From: an uncultured Psychrobacter sp.
GTDB lineage: Bacteria > Pseudomonadota > Gammaproteobacteria > Pseudomonadales > Moraxellaceae
DNA length: 64,000 nt
Reading direction: 5' to 3'
Assembly: GCF_947495825.1 (NCBI RefSeq)
Contig: NZ_CANMAH010000003.1
Span: 1 to 64,000 of the forward strand
Position numbers and translations under genes: made by a program. Below the pieces are notes generated by a model. That model was not told the DNA's origin, made no database searches, and saw only the letters and a list, made by a program, of their open reading frames with translations. Below, piece by piece: positions 9,217-18,186 of this stretch. How positions within the stretch are numbered: the stretch's first letter is position 1; every line of letters starts with the position of its first letter.

Positions 9217-9252
9217 AAAAAAGCAGCCCTCCAAACGAGCGCTGCTTTTTTT
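9217..9252. terminator. Bidirectional terminator after the orphan gene
   Basis: Stem AAAAAAGCAGC (9217-9227) with GCTGCTTTTTTT (9241-9252) and a 13-base loop. It lies between the orphan gene and the convergent acrylyl-CoA-reductase-like gene and has T runs in both directions. Confidence 0.88.
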
Positions 9253-9269
9253 ATAGCAAATGTTAAAAC

Positions 9270-10289
9270 CTAACCCTTCACATTCACCACATAACGTCCC
9301 ACAGCCTTACCATCAATAAAGCGCTCTAGGTATTCAGGGGTTTGCTCTAAGGTGATTTCTTCAGCATAACTTTCAAGATTTGGCAGTTTCATATCGGTTG
9401 AAACACGCTCCCAAATGGCCTTTTTATCATCCAGTGGAATATAGACCGAATCAATACCGAGTAGAGACACCGCGCGGGTGATAAACGGCAATACCGTCAT
9501 CGAGAACTCAGCACCGCCCGCTAGACCACAAGAAGTGACTGCGCCGCCCGCTTTGGTTTGTTTAAGTAAGTTGGCTAGATAATCACCGCCAATCGTATCG
9601 ATGGCGTTGGCCCATAGCTCGCGCCCGACAGGTTTATTGCCGATCTCATTGATAGTATCGCGATGACGGACTTCACTCGCGCCAAGCTCTTTTAGATAAT
9701 CGCTTTGTTCAGGCTTACCTGAGAAGGCGATAGTCTCGTAGCCCAATTGACTTAATATCGCAATGCTAATACTACCGACACCGCCTGTTGCGCCCGTGAC
9801 GGCGACGGCACCATCTTCAGGCTTTGCGCCCATTTTCTCAAGCTTTTGCACACTTAAGGCTGCGGTGAGGCCGCCAGTACCATAAATCATGGCTTCTTTT
9901 AGCGATAAAGACTCTGGACAAGCTACCGCCCAATCGGCAGGGATAGAAATCATTTGGGCGAGGCCACCATCCGTATCCATGCCCAAATCATAGCCAAAGA
10001 CTACGACTTCTTGACCTTCTTTAAAAGAGCCAGACTTGTCACTGACTACGACGCCTGCCGCGTCAATACCAGGGGTGTGCGGATAGTTTCTAGTGATTCT
10101 TTTATTGCCTGATGCTGACATGGCGTCTTTGAAGTTTAATGATGAATAGTGTACTTCGATTAATAAATCGTTCTCAGGTAAATCGCTGACATTACGCTGT
10201 TGAATGCTTTTTTCAAACTTACCGTCGCTGGTTTCTTCGACCACTAAGGCTTTAAAGGTTTTATTATCAGAGTTTGTTTGATTGGACAT
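9270..10289 (-). CDS. YhdH/AcuI-type acrylyl-CoA reductase, MDR superfamily
   Basis: A 339-residue medium-chain dehydrogenase/reductase without catalytic zinc ligands. Motifs are SSLNFKDAMSASGN near residue 52, PGIDAAGVV, and the NADPH-binding VTGATGGVGSISIAIL followed by FSGKPEQSDYLKELGA, typical of YhdH/AcuI. Family members reduce acrylyl-CoA to propionyl-CoA or quinones with NADPH. AcuI genes often detoxify acrylate from DMSP breakdown; a link with the cupin and BCCT genes 4 kb away is speculation. AAAAGGAAC precedes the ATG. The preceding reductase gene ends 53 bp upstream on the same strand, so co-transcription is likely. Confidence 0.85.
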   Translation of the reverse strand: MSNQTNSDNKTFKALVVEETSDGKFEKSIQQRNVSDLPENDLLIEVHYSSLNFKDAMSASGNKRITRNYPHTPGIDAAGVVVSDKSGSFKEGQEVVVFGYDLGMDTDGGLAQMISIPADWAVACPESLSLKEAMIYGTGGLTAALSVQKLEKMGAKPEDGAVAVTGATGGVGSISIAILSQLGYETIAFSGKPEQSDYLKELGASEVRHRDTINEIGNKPVGRELWANAIDTIGGDYLANLLKQTKAGGAVTSCGLAGGAEFSMTVLPFITRAVSLLGIDSVYIPLDDKKAIWERVSTDMKLPNLESYAEEITLEQTPEYLERFIDGKAVGRYVVNVKG

Positions 10290-10342
10290 AATATTGTTCC
10301 TTTTTTATTACTTTTGGATTAAATAGGTTTTAAACACATATA

Positions 10343-11323
10343 TTAAGGCTTAATCAATATCTTACCTTTTTTGTCTGACTGTACCTCATCAGAGACTGCT
10401 TTTTGGATATCATCTAAAGAATAAATGCCGCCAGTAGGGAGTTTTAATACACCGCTTGCCGCGCTCTCGATCAGCTCACGAGTCAAGCGCTGCATATCAT
10501 CGTGGCTCATCTCTTGCATCATATCGCTCGCCCAAAAGCCTTTTACCTGCGCCAAATTAAAAATCAAATTGCTAGGATTAAGTGTGAGCGGTTTGCCAGA
10601 CATGGCACCTAAAGATGCTAGCGCACCGTGTTTACCCAGCAGTGTTACTAGCTCGCCACCAGACTTGCCGCCGACCGCATCGACCGCGCCGCTAATTTTG
10701 GCGTCACCAACGATATTTTTTACTTGCTCTTTCCAGTCATCATTATCAGTCACGACATTGTTATCAACGATACCCAAATCGATAAGCTCTTGTTCCGATT
10801 CTGTACTACGCACCAAATTAATCGTATTGATATGACGCTCGGGAGCGAGCATTGCCATAGATTCACCAACCGCGCCATTGGCAGCGTTTTGGATGATCCA
10901 TTGACCCGGCTTGATGTTTAAAAACTCAATGAGCAGCAGCGCACTCATCGGCATGGCGATTAATTGAGCGGCCATCTCATCATCGATAGCGTCTGGTATA
11001 GGGATGATGCTTTGAGCTGGCGCGATAAAATACTCCGCCCACGTGCCTTGTACGCCTGATACGACGACGCGCTGACCTTTTTCAGAGCCTTTTACGTCTT
11101 CTCCCAAAGCATCGATTTTTCCTACCGCCTCACTACCGCCTGTCGCAGGCAGTTTAGGTTTATTACCGTACTCGCCTTTGATGGTAACAAGGTCGTGATT
11201 ATGAATGGAAGATAAGATAGTCTTGATACGGACTTCGTTGTTATTAGGTTCTGGAGTAGGGCTTTCGGTTACGCTAAGCACGTCCGATGGTTTGCCAAAT
11301 TCATTGTAAGTTGCAGTGCGCAT
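10343..11323 (-). CDS. Enoyl-CoA-reductase-like (MECR/ETR type) MDR oxidoreductase, copy 1
   Basis: A 326-residue NADPH-dependent MDR protein resembling trans-2-enoyl-CoA/ACP reductases: N-terminal MRTATYNEFGKPSDVL, substrate loop IHNHDLVTIKGEYG, GGSEAVGKI, nucleotide-binding IIQNAANGAVGESMAM followed by INLVRS. It is about two-thirds identical by eye to the next gene (11613-12590), so the pair is a tandem duplication. AAGGA is best spaced for the ATG at 11323 (the upstream ATG at 11329 is too close), and this start also aligns with the paralogue. The yhdH-like gene follows after 53 bp. Substrate unknown. Confidence 0.83.
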   Translation of the reverse strand: MRTATYNEFGKPSDVLSVTESPTPEPNNNEVRIKTILSSIHNHDLVTIKGEYGNKPKLPATGGSEAVGKIDALGEDVKGSEKGQRVVVSGVQGTWAEYFIAPAQSIIPIPDAIDDEMAAQLIAMPMSALLLIEFLNIKPGQWIIQNAANGAVGESMAMLAPERHINTINLVRSTESEQELIDLGIVDNNVVTDNDDWKEQVKNIVGDAKISGAVDAVGGKSGGELVTLLGKHGALASLGAMSGKPLTLNPSNLIFNLAQVKGFWASDMMQEMSHDDMQRLTRELIESAASGVLKLPTGGIYSLDDIQKAVSDEVQSDKKGKILIKP

Positions 11324-11464
11324 CGTCATTTCCTTTATTTATTTTTTAGGTGGATTTTAGAGTATGAAACTATTTAATTAACAGTAACAGTGTTTATTAA
11401 TAATAGTGTTTATCAGTCATTATGAATAACAACATTCACCTTAACAATATGGCTTAAGCTCTCA

Positions 11465-11515
11465 CAATATTACTTTGGTTACCTAACGTTGTTACTTGCT
11501 TATCATTGTAAAGTC
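11465..11515 (-). promoter_or_regulatory. Upstream element shared by the two reductase paralogues, copy 1
   Basis: A 51-bp block containing CAATATTACTTTGGTTACC then TAACGTTGTT and CATTGTAAAGTC. It matches 12702-12752 at about four bases in five, and it lies 142 bp before the start of copy 1. Conservation outside the coding region suggests a kept promoter or operator. The core GTTACCTAAC is a short palindrome. The regulator is not in the window. Confidence 0.5.
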
Positions 11516-11555
11516 GATGAATGGGTTGGTATTGTTAAAAAAAATCACAAAAAAA

Positions 11556-11583
11556 TGGCAGAATTCTAAGAAGAACACTGCCA
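11556..11583 (-). terminator. Terminator of reductase copy 2
   Basis: Stem TGGCAG (11556-11561) with CTGCCA (11578-11583). The A run just before it is a T run on the minus strand, 30 bp beyond the stop of the gene at 11613-12590. Confidence 0.7.
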
Positions 11584-11612
11584 TCACTGATAGTTTTAGT
11601 ATTGCCTAAAAG

Positions 11613-12590
11613 CTAAGGCTTTAATAACACCTTACCGTTTTTGCTGGCCTGCAATTTACCGTCGACCGCTTTGGTAATATCGGCTAAATCAAAAGTCGCT
11701 TCAACAGGTAGTTTTAACTTGCCATCAACCGCGCGCTCAATCAGCTCATCAACCAAACGCTGCTTGTTTTCGACACTCATTTCTTGACTGATCTTACTAC
11801 CCCAAAAGCCTTTAATAGTGGCTTGTTTAAAGATAATATGTGTGGGGTTAAGCGTCATTGGCTGACCTGACATAATACCAAAAGATGCTAAGGTGCCATA
11901 ATGACCTAGCAACGACAATAAATCACCACTGGCCTCACCGCCGACAGAGTCAACTGCCGCGCTGATGCTGTCATCGCCTACGATGTTACGGACTTGATCT
12001 TTCCAGTCTTCGTCTGAATTATTGATATTATTTTTTATACCAAGGGCTTCTAACTCTTCTAACGCATCGCTACTGCGTACGACGTTGATTGTATTGACAC
12101 CGCGCGCCGCAGCAAGCATCGCAAGCGATTTACCAACCGCGCCATTAGCAGCGTTATGAATAATCCATTGACCGCTCTCTACTTCTAAGAACTCAAGCAG
12201 CATCAAGGCACTAAGCGGCATGGCGATTAATTGTGCAGCCAACTCATCATCTAAGCTATCAGGTATAGCGAATACCATGTCCTCAGATGCTGTAAAGTAT
12301 TCAGCCCACGTCGCTTGGACGCTGGCTGCCGCAACACGCTGACCGACTTTTAGGTCTTTAACGTCGCTACCTACGGCATCGATGATACCTAAGGCTTCAG
12401 AACCACCGATCGCTGGCAGTTCAGGTTTAAAGCCGTATTTACCGCGAATGGTCAATAAGTCATGGTTGTGAATAGAGGCGAGTATGGTTTTGACTCGCAC
12501 TTCATCGGCTTTTGGCTCCGGAATAGGTCTATCACCAAGGCTAAGTACCTCAGTCGGTTTTCCAAAAGTGTCATAGGTTGCGCTACGCAT
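11613..12590 (-). CDS. Enoyl-CoA-reductase-like (MECR/ETR type) MDR oxidoreductase, copy 2
   Basis: A 325-residue paralogue of the preceding entry with the same architecture: MRSATYDTFGKPTEVL, IHNHDLLTIRGKYG, GGSEALGII, WIIHNAANGAVGKSLAM and INVVRS. AAAAGGAT lies just before the ATG. It has its own terminator at 11556-11583, so it is probably transcribed separately from copy 1. The duplicated upstream block at 12702-12752 suggests that both copies answer to the same signal. The reaction is probably NADPH-dependent reduction of an activated double bond; the substrate is unknown. Confidence 0.83.
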   Translation of the reverse strand: MRSATYDTFGKPTEVLSLGDRPIPEPKADEVRVKTILASIHNHDLLTIRGKYGFKPELPAIGGSEALGIIDAVGSDVKDLKVGQRVAAASVQATWAEYFTASEDMVFAIPDSLDDELAAQLIAMPLSALMLLEFLEVESGQWIIHNAANGAVGKSLAMLAAARGVNTINVVRSSDALEELEALGIKNNINNSDEDWKDQVRNIVGDDSISAAVDSVGGEASGDLLSLLGHYGTLASFGIMSGQPMTLNPTHIIFKQATIKGFWGSKISQEMSVENKQRLVDELIERAVDGKLKLPVEATFDLADITKAVDGKLQASKNGKVLLKP

Positions 12591-12701
12591 AATAAATCCT
12601 TTTTTGTTTTTTGATTAATTCGGGGGAGTGGTAGATAACGAACGCTTGTAAGAGGGGCGTTTAATCAGTCATCAACAGTAACAAGTCTGGCCCATCAATC
12701 G

Positions 12702-12752
12702 CAATATTACTTTCGTTACCTAACGTTGTCGTGGTCTCTTCATTGTGAAGTC
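12702..12752 (-). promoter_or_regulatory. Upstream element shared by the two reductase paralogues, copy 2
   Basis: Counterpart of 11465-11515, 112 bp before reductase copy 2. Its core CGTTACCTAACG (12715-12726) is a perfect 5-bp dyad around CC, which suits a dimeric regulator. Confidence 0.5.
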
Positions 12753-13099
12753 TTAGCTGTCTAGTTTGAGGGTTTCAATAATATTCAAACTTTATACAGT
12801 TTTTCAAATTCTTCAGACTTCGTATTTAGCGCAAAAATAGTAGCACTATGGTGTTATTGTTTAAGTTGAATCAGGCAAATCATTACTTATGAACACCATA
12901 ATAATATTAAATAGAAATAAGCTACAATTCGTAACAATAAAACAAGGTTTTGACCAATGGTGTGGTTTACGAGACAAAAGGCGATGAATTAATGCAAAAA
13001 GTTAAGAATTAGCAGAATTTTTATCTATTTTTAACTATTAATATTATCAAAGCTAAAAACCGATCTTATCTAATATTCTTTTTAAAGGATTGAGAGCTG

Positions 13100-13128
13100 T
13101 TGACATTATAAAAATTTTCTACTATTAA
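13100..13128 (+). promoter_or_regulatory. Candidate sigma-70 promoter of the opp operon
   Basis: Consensus -35 TTGACA at 13100-13105, a 17-bp spacer, then TATTAA at 13123-13128, about 195 bp upstream of oppA. By-eye call only. Confidence 0.45.
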
Positions 13129-13323
13129 TATTACTAATAGTTTTCTACATTGTGTCAGTAATAGCAGTTGCTGATTTAAGTGACAGACGGTCCAATCATA
13201 GCAATTGCAAGATTAGTAGTCGGACTCTGACCTCTAACGACATAAATATGGATATTGAAATAATAGATATTAAACTTAAATGGATTTACTAAACGTTAGT
13301 CGATCTTTCTGCTAGGATATTAT

Positions 13324-14997
13324 ATGACGCGCAATTCTGTTACCTTCCGTACTACTGTGTTTTTACCCACTTCTCTTGTACTTGCTATGTTTATGACAGG
13401 CTGTAGCGACAATACTGCCAACACCAGCAATGCCAATGCTGCAGCTGACATCGACCCTAATGTCTTGGCTGAAACGCAAGAGCTGACCATCAATAACGGC
13501 ACCGAGCCTGAGTCGCTAGATCCGCATAAAGTATCGGGCGTACCCGAATCTAATATTGGTCGTCAAATATTTGAGGGCCTGACCAATACCGATGCTAATG
13601 GCAAAACTATCCCAGCAATGGCAACCAGTTGGGAGAGCGACGATAACAAGGTATGGACGTTTAAACTGCGTGATGCCAAATGGTCAAATGGTGATCCAGT
13701 TACCGCAGAGGATTTCGCTTATAGTATGCGTCGTTTGGTCGATCCAAACACAGCGTCCCCTTATTCAAGCTATTTGGTCGATGCCAAAGTAAAAGGCGCT
13801 GATCAAATCGTCGCGGGCGCTGCTGGTACTGAGACGCTAGGCGTAGAAGCCATCGACGATAAGACGCTACAAGTGACACTAACAGAACCAGTACCGTACT
13901 TCCCCGATATGCTGATTCATAACTCAGTCAAACCAGTACATCAAAAGACCGTCGAAGAATTTGGCGATAAGTGGACAGACCCTACGAATATTGTAGTCAA
14001 TGGTCCCTATACAGTCAGTAAGTGGCAGATCAATGACGAGCTGGTGCTGTCGCGTAATTCTAAGTATTACGATGACGCCAATACTACGCTTGATACGATC
14101 ACCATGTTACCGATTCCCTCTAGCGTGACTGATGTATCGCGCTATCAGGCAGGTGAGGTTGATGTAACCTATAACGAGATTCCAACCGAGCAGTTTAACT
14201 CTTTGCAGGCAGATTATGGAAAAGAGCTGAGAGTATCGCCTTACCTTTGTACTTACTATTATGAATTTAATACCGTAAAACCGCCTTTTGATGATCCTAA
14301 AGTACGCCGCGCTTTGGCGTTAGCCTTAGATCGTGACACTATCGTTGATAAGGTAATCGGTCAAGGCCAAACGGCCGCTTATCAGCTGACGCCTACTGTG
14401 ACCAATGGTGATGTGGCAAACACGCCAGAGTGGTCCAGTTGGGATCAGGACAAACGTATCGCTGAGGCCAAAAAACTACTCAACGAAGCAGGGTATGATG
14501 AGAATAATCCGCTTCGCTTTGAGCTACTCTACAATACCAATGACAATCATAAAAAGGTCGCGGTTGCTGCCACTTCACTGTGGAAACAAGCAATTGGGTT
14601 TGTCGATGTCAATTTAGTCAATAAAGAATGGAAAACCTACCTTGATACGCGCCGTAACGGTAATTATGAAATTGCGCGTGCTGGCTGGTGTGCGGATTAC
14701 AATGAGCCTTCAGCCTTTTTAAATATCACAAAATCCGACAATAGCGGCAACTACGGTAAATACAATAGTCCCAAATTTGACAGTCTGATGGCGCAAACCC
14801 TAAAACCTGGGGTCACCGATGCGCAGCGTGCAGATTTGTATCAGCAAGCAGAGGCTCAGTTGGATGACGATATGGGGCTGTTAAACATCTATCACTACGT
14901 CAGTCCGCGAATGGTTAAGCCTTATGTTATCGGATTTTCGGAGAATGATCCTTTGGGCAATTGGCAGGGCAAAAATATCTCTATTGCCAAACACTAG
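13324..14997 (+). CDS. oppA: Oligopeptide ABC transporter, peptide-binding lipoprotein
   Basis: A 557-residue family 5 solute-binding protein. The signal peptide ends in MTGC with Cys27 as the probable lipidation site, followed by an Asn/Ala-rich linker. Family features include GTEPESLDPHKVSGVPESNI, the RQIFEGL segment, the WTFKLRDAKWSNGDPVTAEDF block, and KPPFDDPKVRRALALALDR. It should capture peptides in the periplasm and deliver them to OppBC. It is the first gene of the oppABCDF cluster; a hairpin at 15021-15057 separates it from oppB. The symbol is by operon structure; dipeptide or another peptide specificity cannot be excluded. Confidence 0.88.
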   Translation: MTRNSVTFRTTVFLPTSLVLAMFMTGCSDNTANTSNANAAADIDPNVLAETQELTINNGTEPESLDPHKVSGVPESNIGRQIFEGLTNTDANGKTIPAMATSWESDDNKVWTFKLRDAKWSNGDPVTAEDFAYSMRRLVDPNTASPYSSYLVDAKVKGADQIVAGAAGTETLGVEAIDDKTLQVTLTEPVPYFPDMLIHNSVKPVHQKTVEEFGDKWTDPTNIVVNGPYTVSKWQINDELVLSRNSKYYDDANTTLDTITMLPIPSSVTDVSRYQAGEVDVTYNEIPTEQFNSLQADYGKELRVSPYLCTYYYEFNTVKPPFDDPKVRRALALALDRDTIVDKVIGQGQTAAYQLTPTVTNGDVANTPEWSSWDQDKRIAEAKKLLNEAGYDENNPLRFELLYNTNDNHKKVAVAATSLWKQAIGFVDVNLVNKEWKTYLDTRRNGNYEIARAGWCADYNEPSAFLNITKSDNSGNYGKYNSPKFDSLMAQTLKPGVTDAQRADLYQQAEAQLDDDMGLLNIYHYVSPRMVKPYVIGFSENDPLGNWQGKNISIAKH

Positions 14998-15020
14998 TCA
15001 TTAAATCACCTTTATAAGTG

Positions 15021-15057
15021 AGCGCTATAAAAAAGATTTGTTCTGATTTATAGCGCT
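15021..15057 (+). terminator. oppA-oppB intergenic hairpin (partial terminator or mRNA stabiliser)
   Basis: Perfect 11-bp stem, AGCGCTATAAA (15021-15031) and TTTATAGCGCT (15047-15057), with a 15-base loop and no following T run. Hairpins after binding-protein genes commonly raise their level over the downstream permeases by stabilising mRNA or attenuating read-through; here that is inference. Confidence 0.55.
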
Positions 15058-15150
15058 TGTCTGTTTGGACTTATAAATCTTGAAGGTCATTGTTTCAAGA
15101 AAAATTTTAGAGATAGGAGCCTTTATACAAAGGTTCTATAAAGAGGTTCT

Positions 15151-16071
15151 ATGCTAAAGCTCATCTTTCGGCGTATCTTAGAAGCCATTCCGACTATGTT
15201 TGTTTTGATTACCGTGTCCTTTTTTATGATGCGCCTAGCGCCTGGTAGTCCTTTTACAACAGAGCGCAACTTATCACCTGCGGTATTGGCAAATATTGAA
15301 GCCAAATATAATCTTAACGACCCAATGTGGCTACAATATGTCAACTACTTAAAGCAGTTGGCAGTAGGCGACTTTGGGCCGTCTTTTAAGTACAAAGACT
15401 ATACGGTCAATGAGCTGTTGTCCCAGTCTCTACCCGTCTCGTTAGAGCTTGGATTTTATGCCTTTGTAGTAGCAGTGGTACTGGGTTTGGCACTTGGTAT
15501 TATCGCTGCACTCAAGCAAAACTCATGGCTTGATTACGTGCTCATGGCTTTTGCGATGACCGGCGTTGTGATTCCAAGCTTTGTCAAAGCGCCGTTACTC
15601 GTGCTTATTTTTGCCATCATTTTGCAGTGGTTACCGGCAGGCGGCTGGAATGATGGGGCCGTGCAAAACCTCATTTTACCTGTTACCGCTTTAGCGCTGG
15701 CTTATGTGGCAAGTATCGCGCGGATCATGCGTGGCTCGATGATCGAGGTGATGAATAGCCAATATATACGCACCGCCAAATCTAAAGGGTTACCGATGCG
15801 TCAAATTGTGTTAAAGCATGCTTTGCGTCCAGCGTCACTACCTGTTATTTCTTATCTAGGCCCTGCTTTTGTGGGTATTATCACAGGCTCTATTGTTATT
15901 GAAACCATCTTTGGTCTACCGGGTATCGGTCAGTTATTTGTCAATGGAGCGCTTAATCGCGATTATGGTGTGGTGCTGAGTCTGACCATTTTGGTTGGCG
16001 TATTGACCATTGCCTTTAACGCTATTGTCGATATTTTATACGCCGTTATTGATCCCAAAGTTCAGTATTGA
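15151..16071 (+). CDS. oppB: Oligopeptide ABC transporter permease OppB
   Basis: A 306-residue inner-membrane permease with six predicted membrane segments, starting MLKLIFRRILEAIPTMFVLI. It has the GSPF segment near residue 32 and the cytoplasmic EAA loop YIRTAKSKGLPMRQIVLKHALRPA, which docks the ATPases, then the conserved ETIFGLPGIGQLFVNGALNRDY. AGAGG lies 6 bases before the ATG. It pairs with OppC to form the channel. Confidence 0.92.
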   Translation: MLKLIFRRILEAIPTMFVLITVSFFMMRLAPGSPFTTERNLSPAVLANIEAKYNLNDPMWLQYVNYLKQLAVGDFGPSFKYKDYTVNELLSQSLPVSLELGFYAFVVAVVLGLALGIIAALKQNSWLDYVLMAFAMTGVVIPSFVKAPLLVLIFAIILQWLPAGGWNDGAVQNLILPVTALALAYVASIARIMRGSMIEVMNSQYIRTAKSKGLPMRQIVLKHALRPASLPVISYLGPAFVGIITGSIVIETIFGLPGIGQLFVNGALNRDYGVVLSLTILVGVLTIAFNAIVDILYAVIDPKVQY

Positions 16072-16149
16072 TTGTGATCAAAAACGAGCCGTTATCTAGA
16101 GCGCACTGCCGCTTAACACTTTAAATGACAGATTATTAAAAGGACGACT

Positions 16150-17055
16150 ATGAGCCTTATCGCAGACCAACCTACTGGCATGGCTGATTTGCCTACCAAA
16201 GAGATTAAAGGCCGTAGCCTTTGGCAAGATGCGTGGCGACGCTTTTATCAAAACAAAGCCGCAGTGGCCAGCTTTTTTATTTTATTGCTGGTCGGTGCTT
16301 TTGTGATATTTGTACCGATGCTAGCGCCTTATGGATATGCTGAGACCGATTGGAGCTTTATGCAAGCAGCGCCATCGATTGAAAACCAGCATTATTTTGG
16401 TACCGACTCGCTCGGTCGCGACTTGCTCGTACGTACCGCAATGGGCGGACGAATATCTTTACTAGTCGGTATCGCAGGCGCAACGGTGGCGGTATTGGTT
16501 GGTACCGTGTATGGCGCAACATCGGGCTATCTTGGTGGTAAAGTCGATATGATCATGATGCGCTTTTTGGAGATTTTGAGCGCCTTTCCATTTATGTTCT
16601 TTGTGATTTTGCTAGTGACAATATTTGGTCGTAATCTTATTTTAATTTTCGTCGCTATAGGTTTGGTTTCTTGGCTTGATGTAGCGCGTATTGTGCGTGG
16701 TCAGACATTGAGCCTAAAGAGTAAAGAGTTCATTGAGGCAGCACACGTCGGTGGGGTGTCAGGTTTTAACATTATCCTTCGTCATATCGTGCCAAACGTA
16801 CTTGGCGTGGTGGTGGTTTACGCCTCCTTACTAGTGCCGACGATGATTTTATTTGAGTCGTTTTTGAGTTTCTTAGGACTGGGTGTGCAAGAGCCGATGA
16901 CCAGTTGGGGTGCACTGCTACAAGAAGGCTCACAAACCATGCAGGTGGCACCATGGCAGATTTTGATTCCGTCTGCATTTTTGGTCATTACTCTATTTTG
17001 CTTTAACTTTATCGGCGATGGTCTGCGTGATGCGTTTGATCCCAAAGACCGTTAG
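16150..17055 (+). CDS. oppC: Oligopeptide ABC transporter permease OppC
   Basis: A 301-residue permease. It has the N-terminal OppC-type domain (SLWQDAWRRFYQNKAAVASF), then HYFGTDSLGRDLLVRTAMGGRISL, the EAA loop FIEAAHVGGVSGFNIILRHI, and ESFLSFLGLGVQEPMTSWG near the C-terminus. AAAAGGACG precedes the ATG. It is co-transcribed with oppB (78-bp gap) and oppD (27-bp gap). Confidence 0.93.
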   Translation: MSLIADQPTGMADLPTKEIKGRSLWQDAWRRFYQNKAAVASFFILLLVGAFVIFVPMLAPYGYAETDWSFMQAAPSIENQHYFGTDSLGRDLLVRTAMGGRISLLVGIAGATVAVLVGTVYGATSGYLGGKVDMIMMRFLEILSAFPFMFFVILLVTIFGRNLILIFVAIGLVSWLDVARIVRGQTLSLKSKEFIEAAHVGGVSGFNIILRHIVPNVLGVVVVYASLLVPTMILFESFLSFLGLGVQEPMTSWGALLQEGSQTMQVAPWQILIPSAFLVITLFCFNFIGDGLRDAFDPKDR

Positions 17056-17082
17056 GTCAAATATCGCTAGGAGAATAACATC

Positions 17083-18183
17083 ATGACAACTCAAGACATC
17101 AATAACGTCCCTATGAAAATAGACTCTACTGTCCATAAAGTAGGCGCTGACTCAACTATTAATAAACAAACTAATAAAGAGAAGAGTTTACTAGCAGTCA
17201 AAGATTTATCCGTACAATTCACTACCGAAGATGGTCTGGTAACTGCAGTTAATGGTTTAAACTTCGACCTTCATAAGGGCGAGACTTTAGGCATCGTCGG
17301 TGAGTCCGGCTCCGGCAAGTCACAGACTGCATTTGCTATCATGGGTCTGCTTGCAAAAAACGGTCGTACCCAAGGTTCAGTACGTTTCGAAGATCAGGAG
17401 CTATTGGGCTTACCGCAAAAAACTCTGAATAAAATTCGCGCTGAGCAAATCGCTATGATCTTTCAAGATCCGATGACCTCGCTCAATCCCTATATGAAAA
17501 TAGGCGATCAGCTCGCCGAGGTATTGATTCTCCATAAAGGTATGAGTAAAAAAGAAGCTTGGAATGAGTCGGTAAAGATGCTCGATGCGGTAAAAATACC
17601 GGAGGCCAAAAAACGTATCGGTATGTATCCGCATGAGTTCTCAGGTGGTATGCGCCAGCGCGTGATGATTGCGATGGCGCTATTGTGTCGCCCCAAGCTG
17701 TTGATCGCTGATGAACCTACCACAGCGCTTGATGTCACTGTACAGGCACAGATTATGGTGCTACTTAACGAGCTCAAACGCGACTTTGGTACCACTATTG
17801 TTATGATTACTCATGATTTGGGTGTGGTCGCGGGCATTTGTGATCGGGTGCTAGTGATGTATGCAGGTCGTACTATGGCGTACGGAGAGACGGAAGAGAT
17901 TTTTTATACGCCAACGCATCCTTATACTATCGGTCTGCTCAAAGCCATTCCACGTCTCGATGATGACGGTGGTCAGCTTGCCACTATTCCAGGTAGTCCG
18001 CCCAACCTGCTTAACTTACCGACTGGTTGTCCGTTTCATGAGCGCTGTCCTCACGCGATGGATATTTGCCGCGATGTACCACCGCCTCTTGAATTTTTGC
18101 CGCATGATCGTCAACGTGCCTGCCATTGGCAGCCTGAGATACAAGTAGATGAAATATCAGGTTTAACAGAGATGGAGGGCTAG
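17083..18183 (+). CDS. oppD: Oligopeptide ABC transporter ATPase OppD
   Basis: A 366-residue ATPase with Walker A GESGSGKS, signature FSGGMRQR, Walker [13 protein letters not shown] and the H-loop MITHDLGV. The C-terminal oligopeptide-transporter extension has clustered cysteines ([15 protein letters not shown]). The N-terminus carries an extra polar stretch of about 35 residues before the ABC core, longer than usual. AGGAG precedes the ATG. It ends 3 bp before oppF. Confidence 0.93.
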   Translation: MTTQDINNVPMKIDSTVHKVGADSTINKQTNKEKSLLAVKDLSVQFTTEDGLVTAVNGLNFDLHKGETLGIVGESGSGKSQTAFAIMGLLAKNGRTQGSVRFEDQELLGLPQKTLNKIRAEQIAMIFQDPMTSLNPYMKIGDQLAEVLILHKGMSKKEAWNESVKMLDAVKIPEAKKRIGMYPHEFSGGMRQRVMIAMALLCRPKLLIADEPTTALDVTVQAQIMVLLNELKRDFGTTIVMITHDLGVVAGICDRVLVMYAGRTMAYGETEEIFYTPTHPYTIGLLKAIPRLDDDGGQLATIPGSPPNLLNLPTGCPFHERCPHAMDICRDVPPPLEFLPHDRQRACHWQPEIQVDEISGLTEMEG

Positions 18184-18186
18184 GAT

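Larger units (their letters stand above)
12591..13323. other. 733-bp divergent intergenic region
   Basis: Lies between reductase copy 2 and the opp operon. It holds the second copy of the reductase upstream element (12702-12752) and a good promoter candidate for oppA (13100-13128). The rest is AT-rich with no convincing ORF. It is longer than typical for this window and might hide a small RNA, but I see no terminator to support one. Confidence 0.4.
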
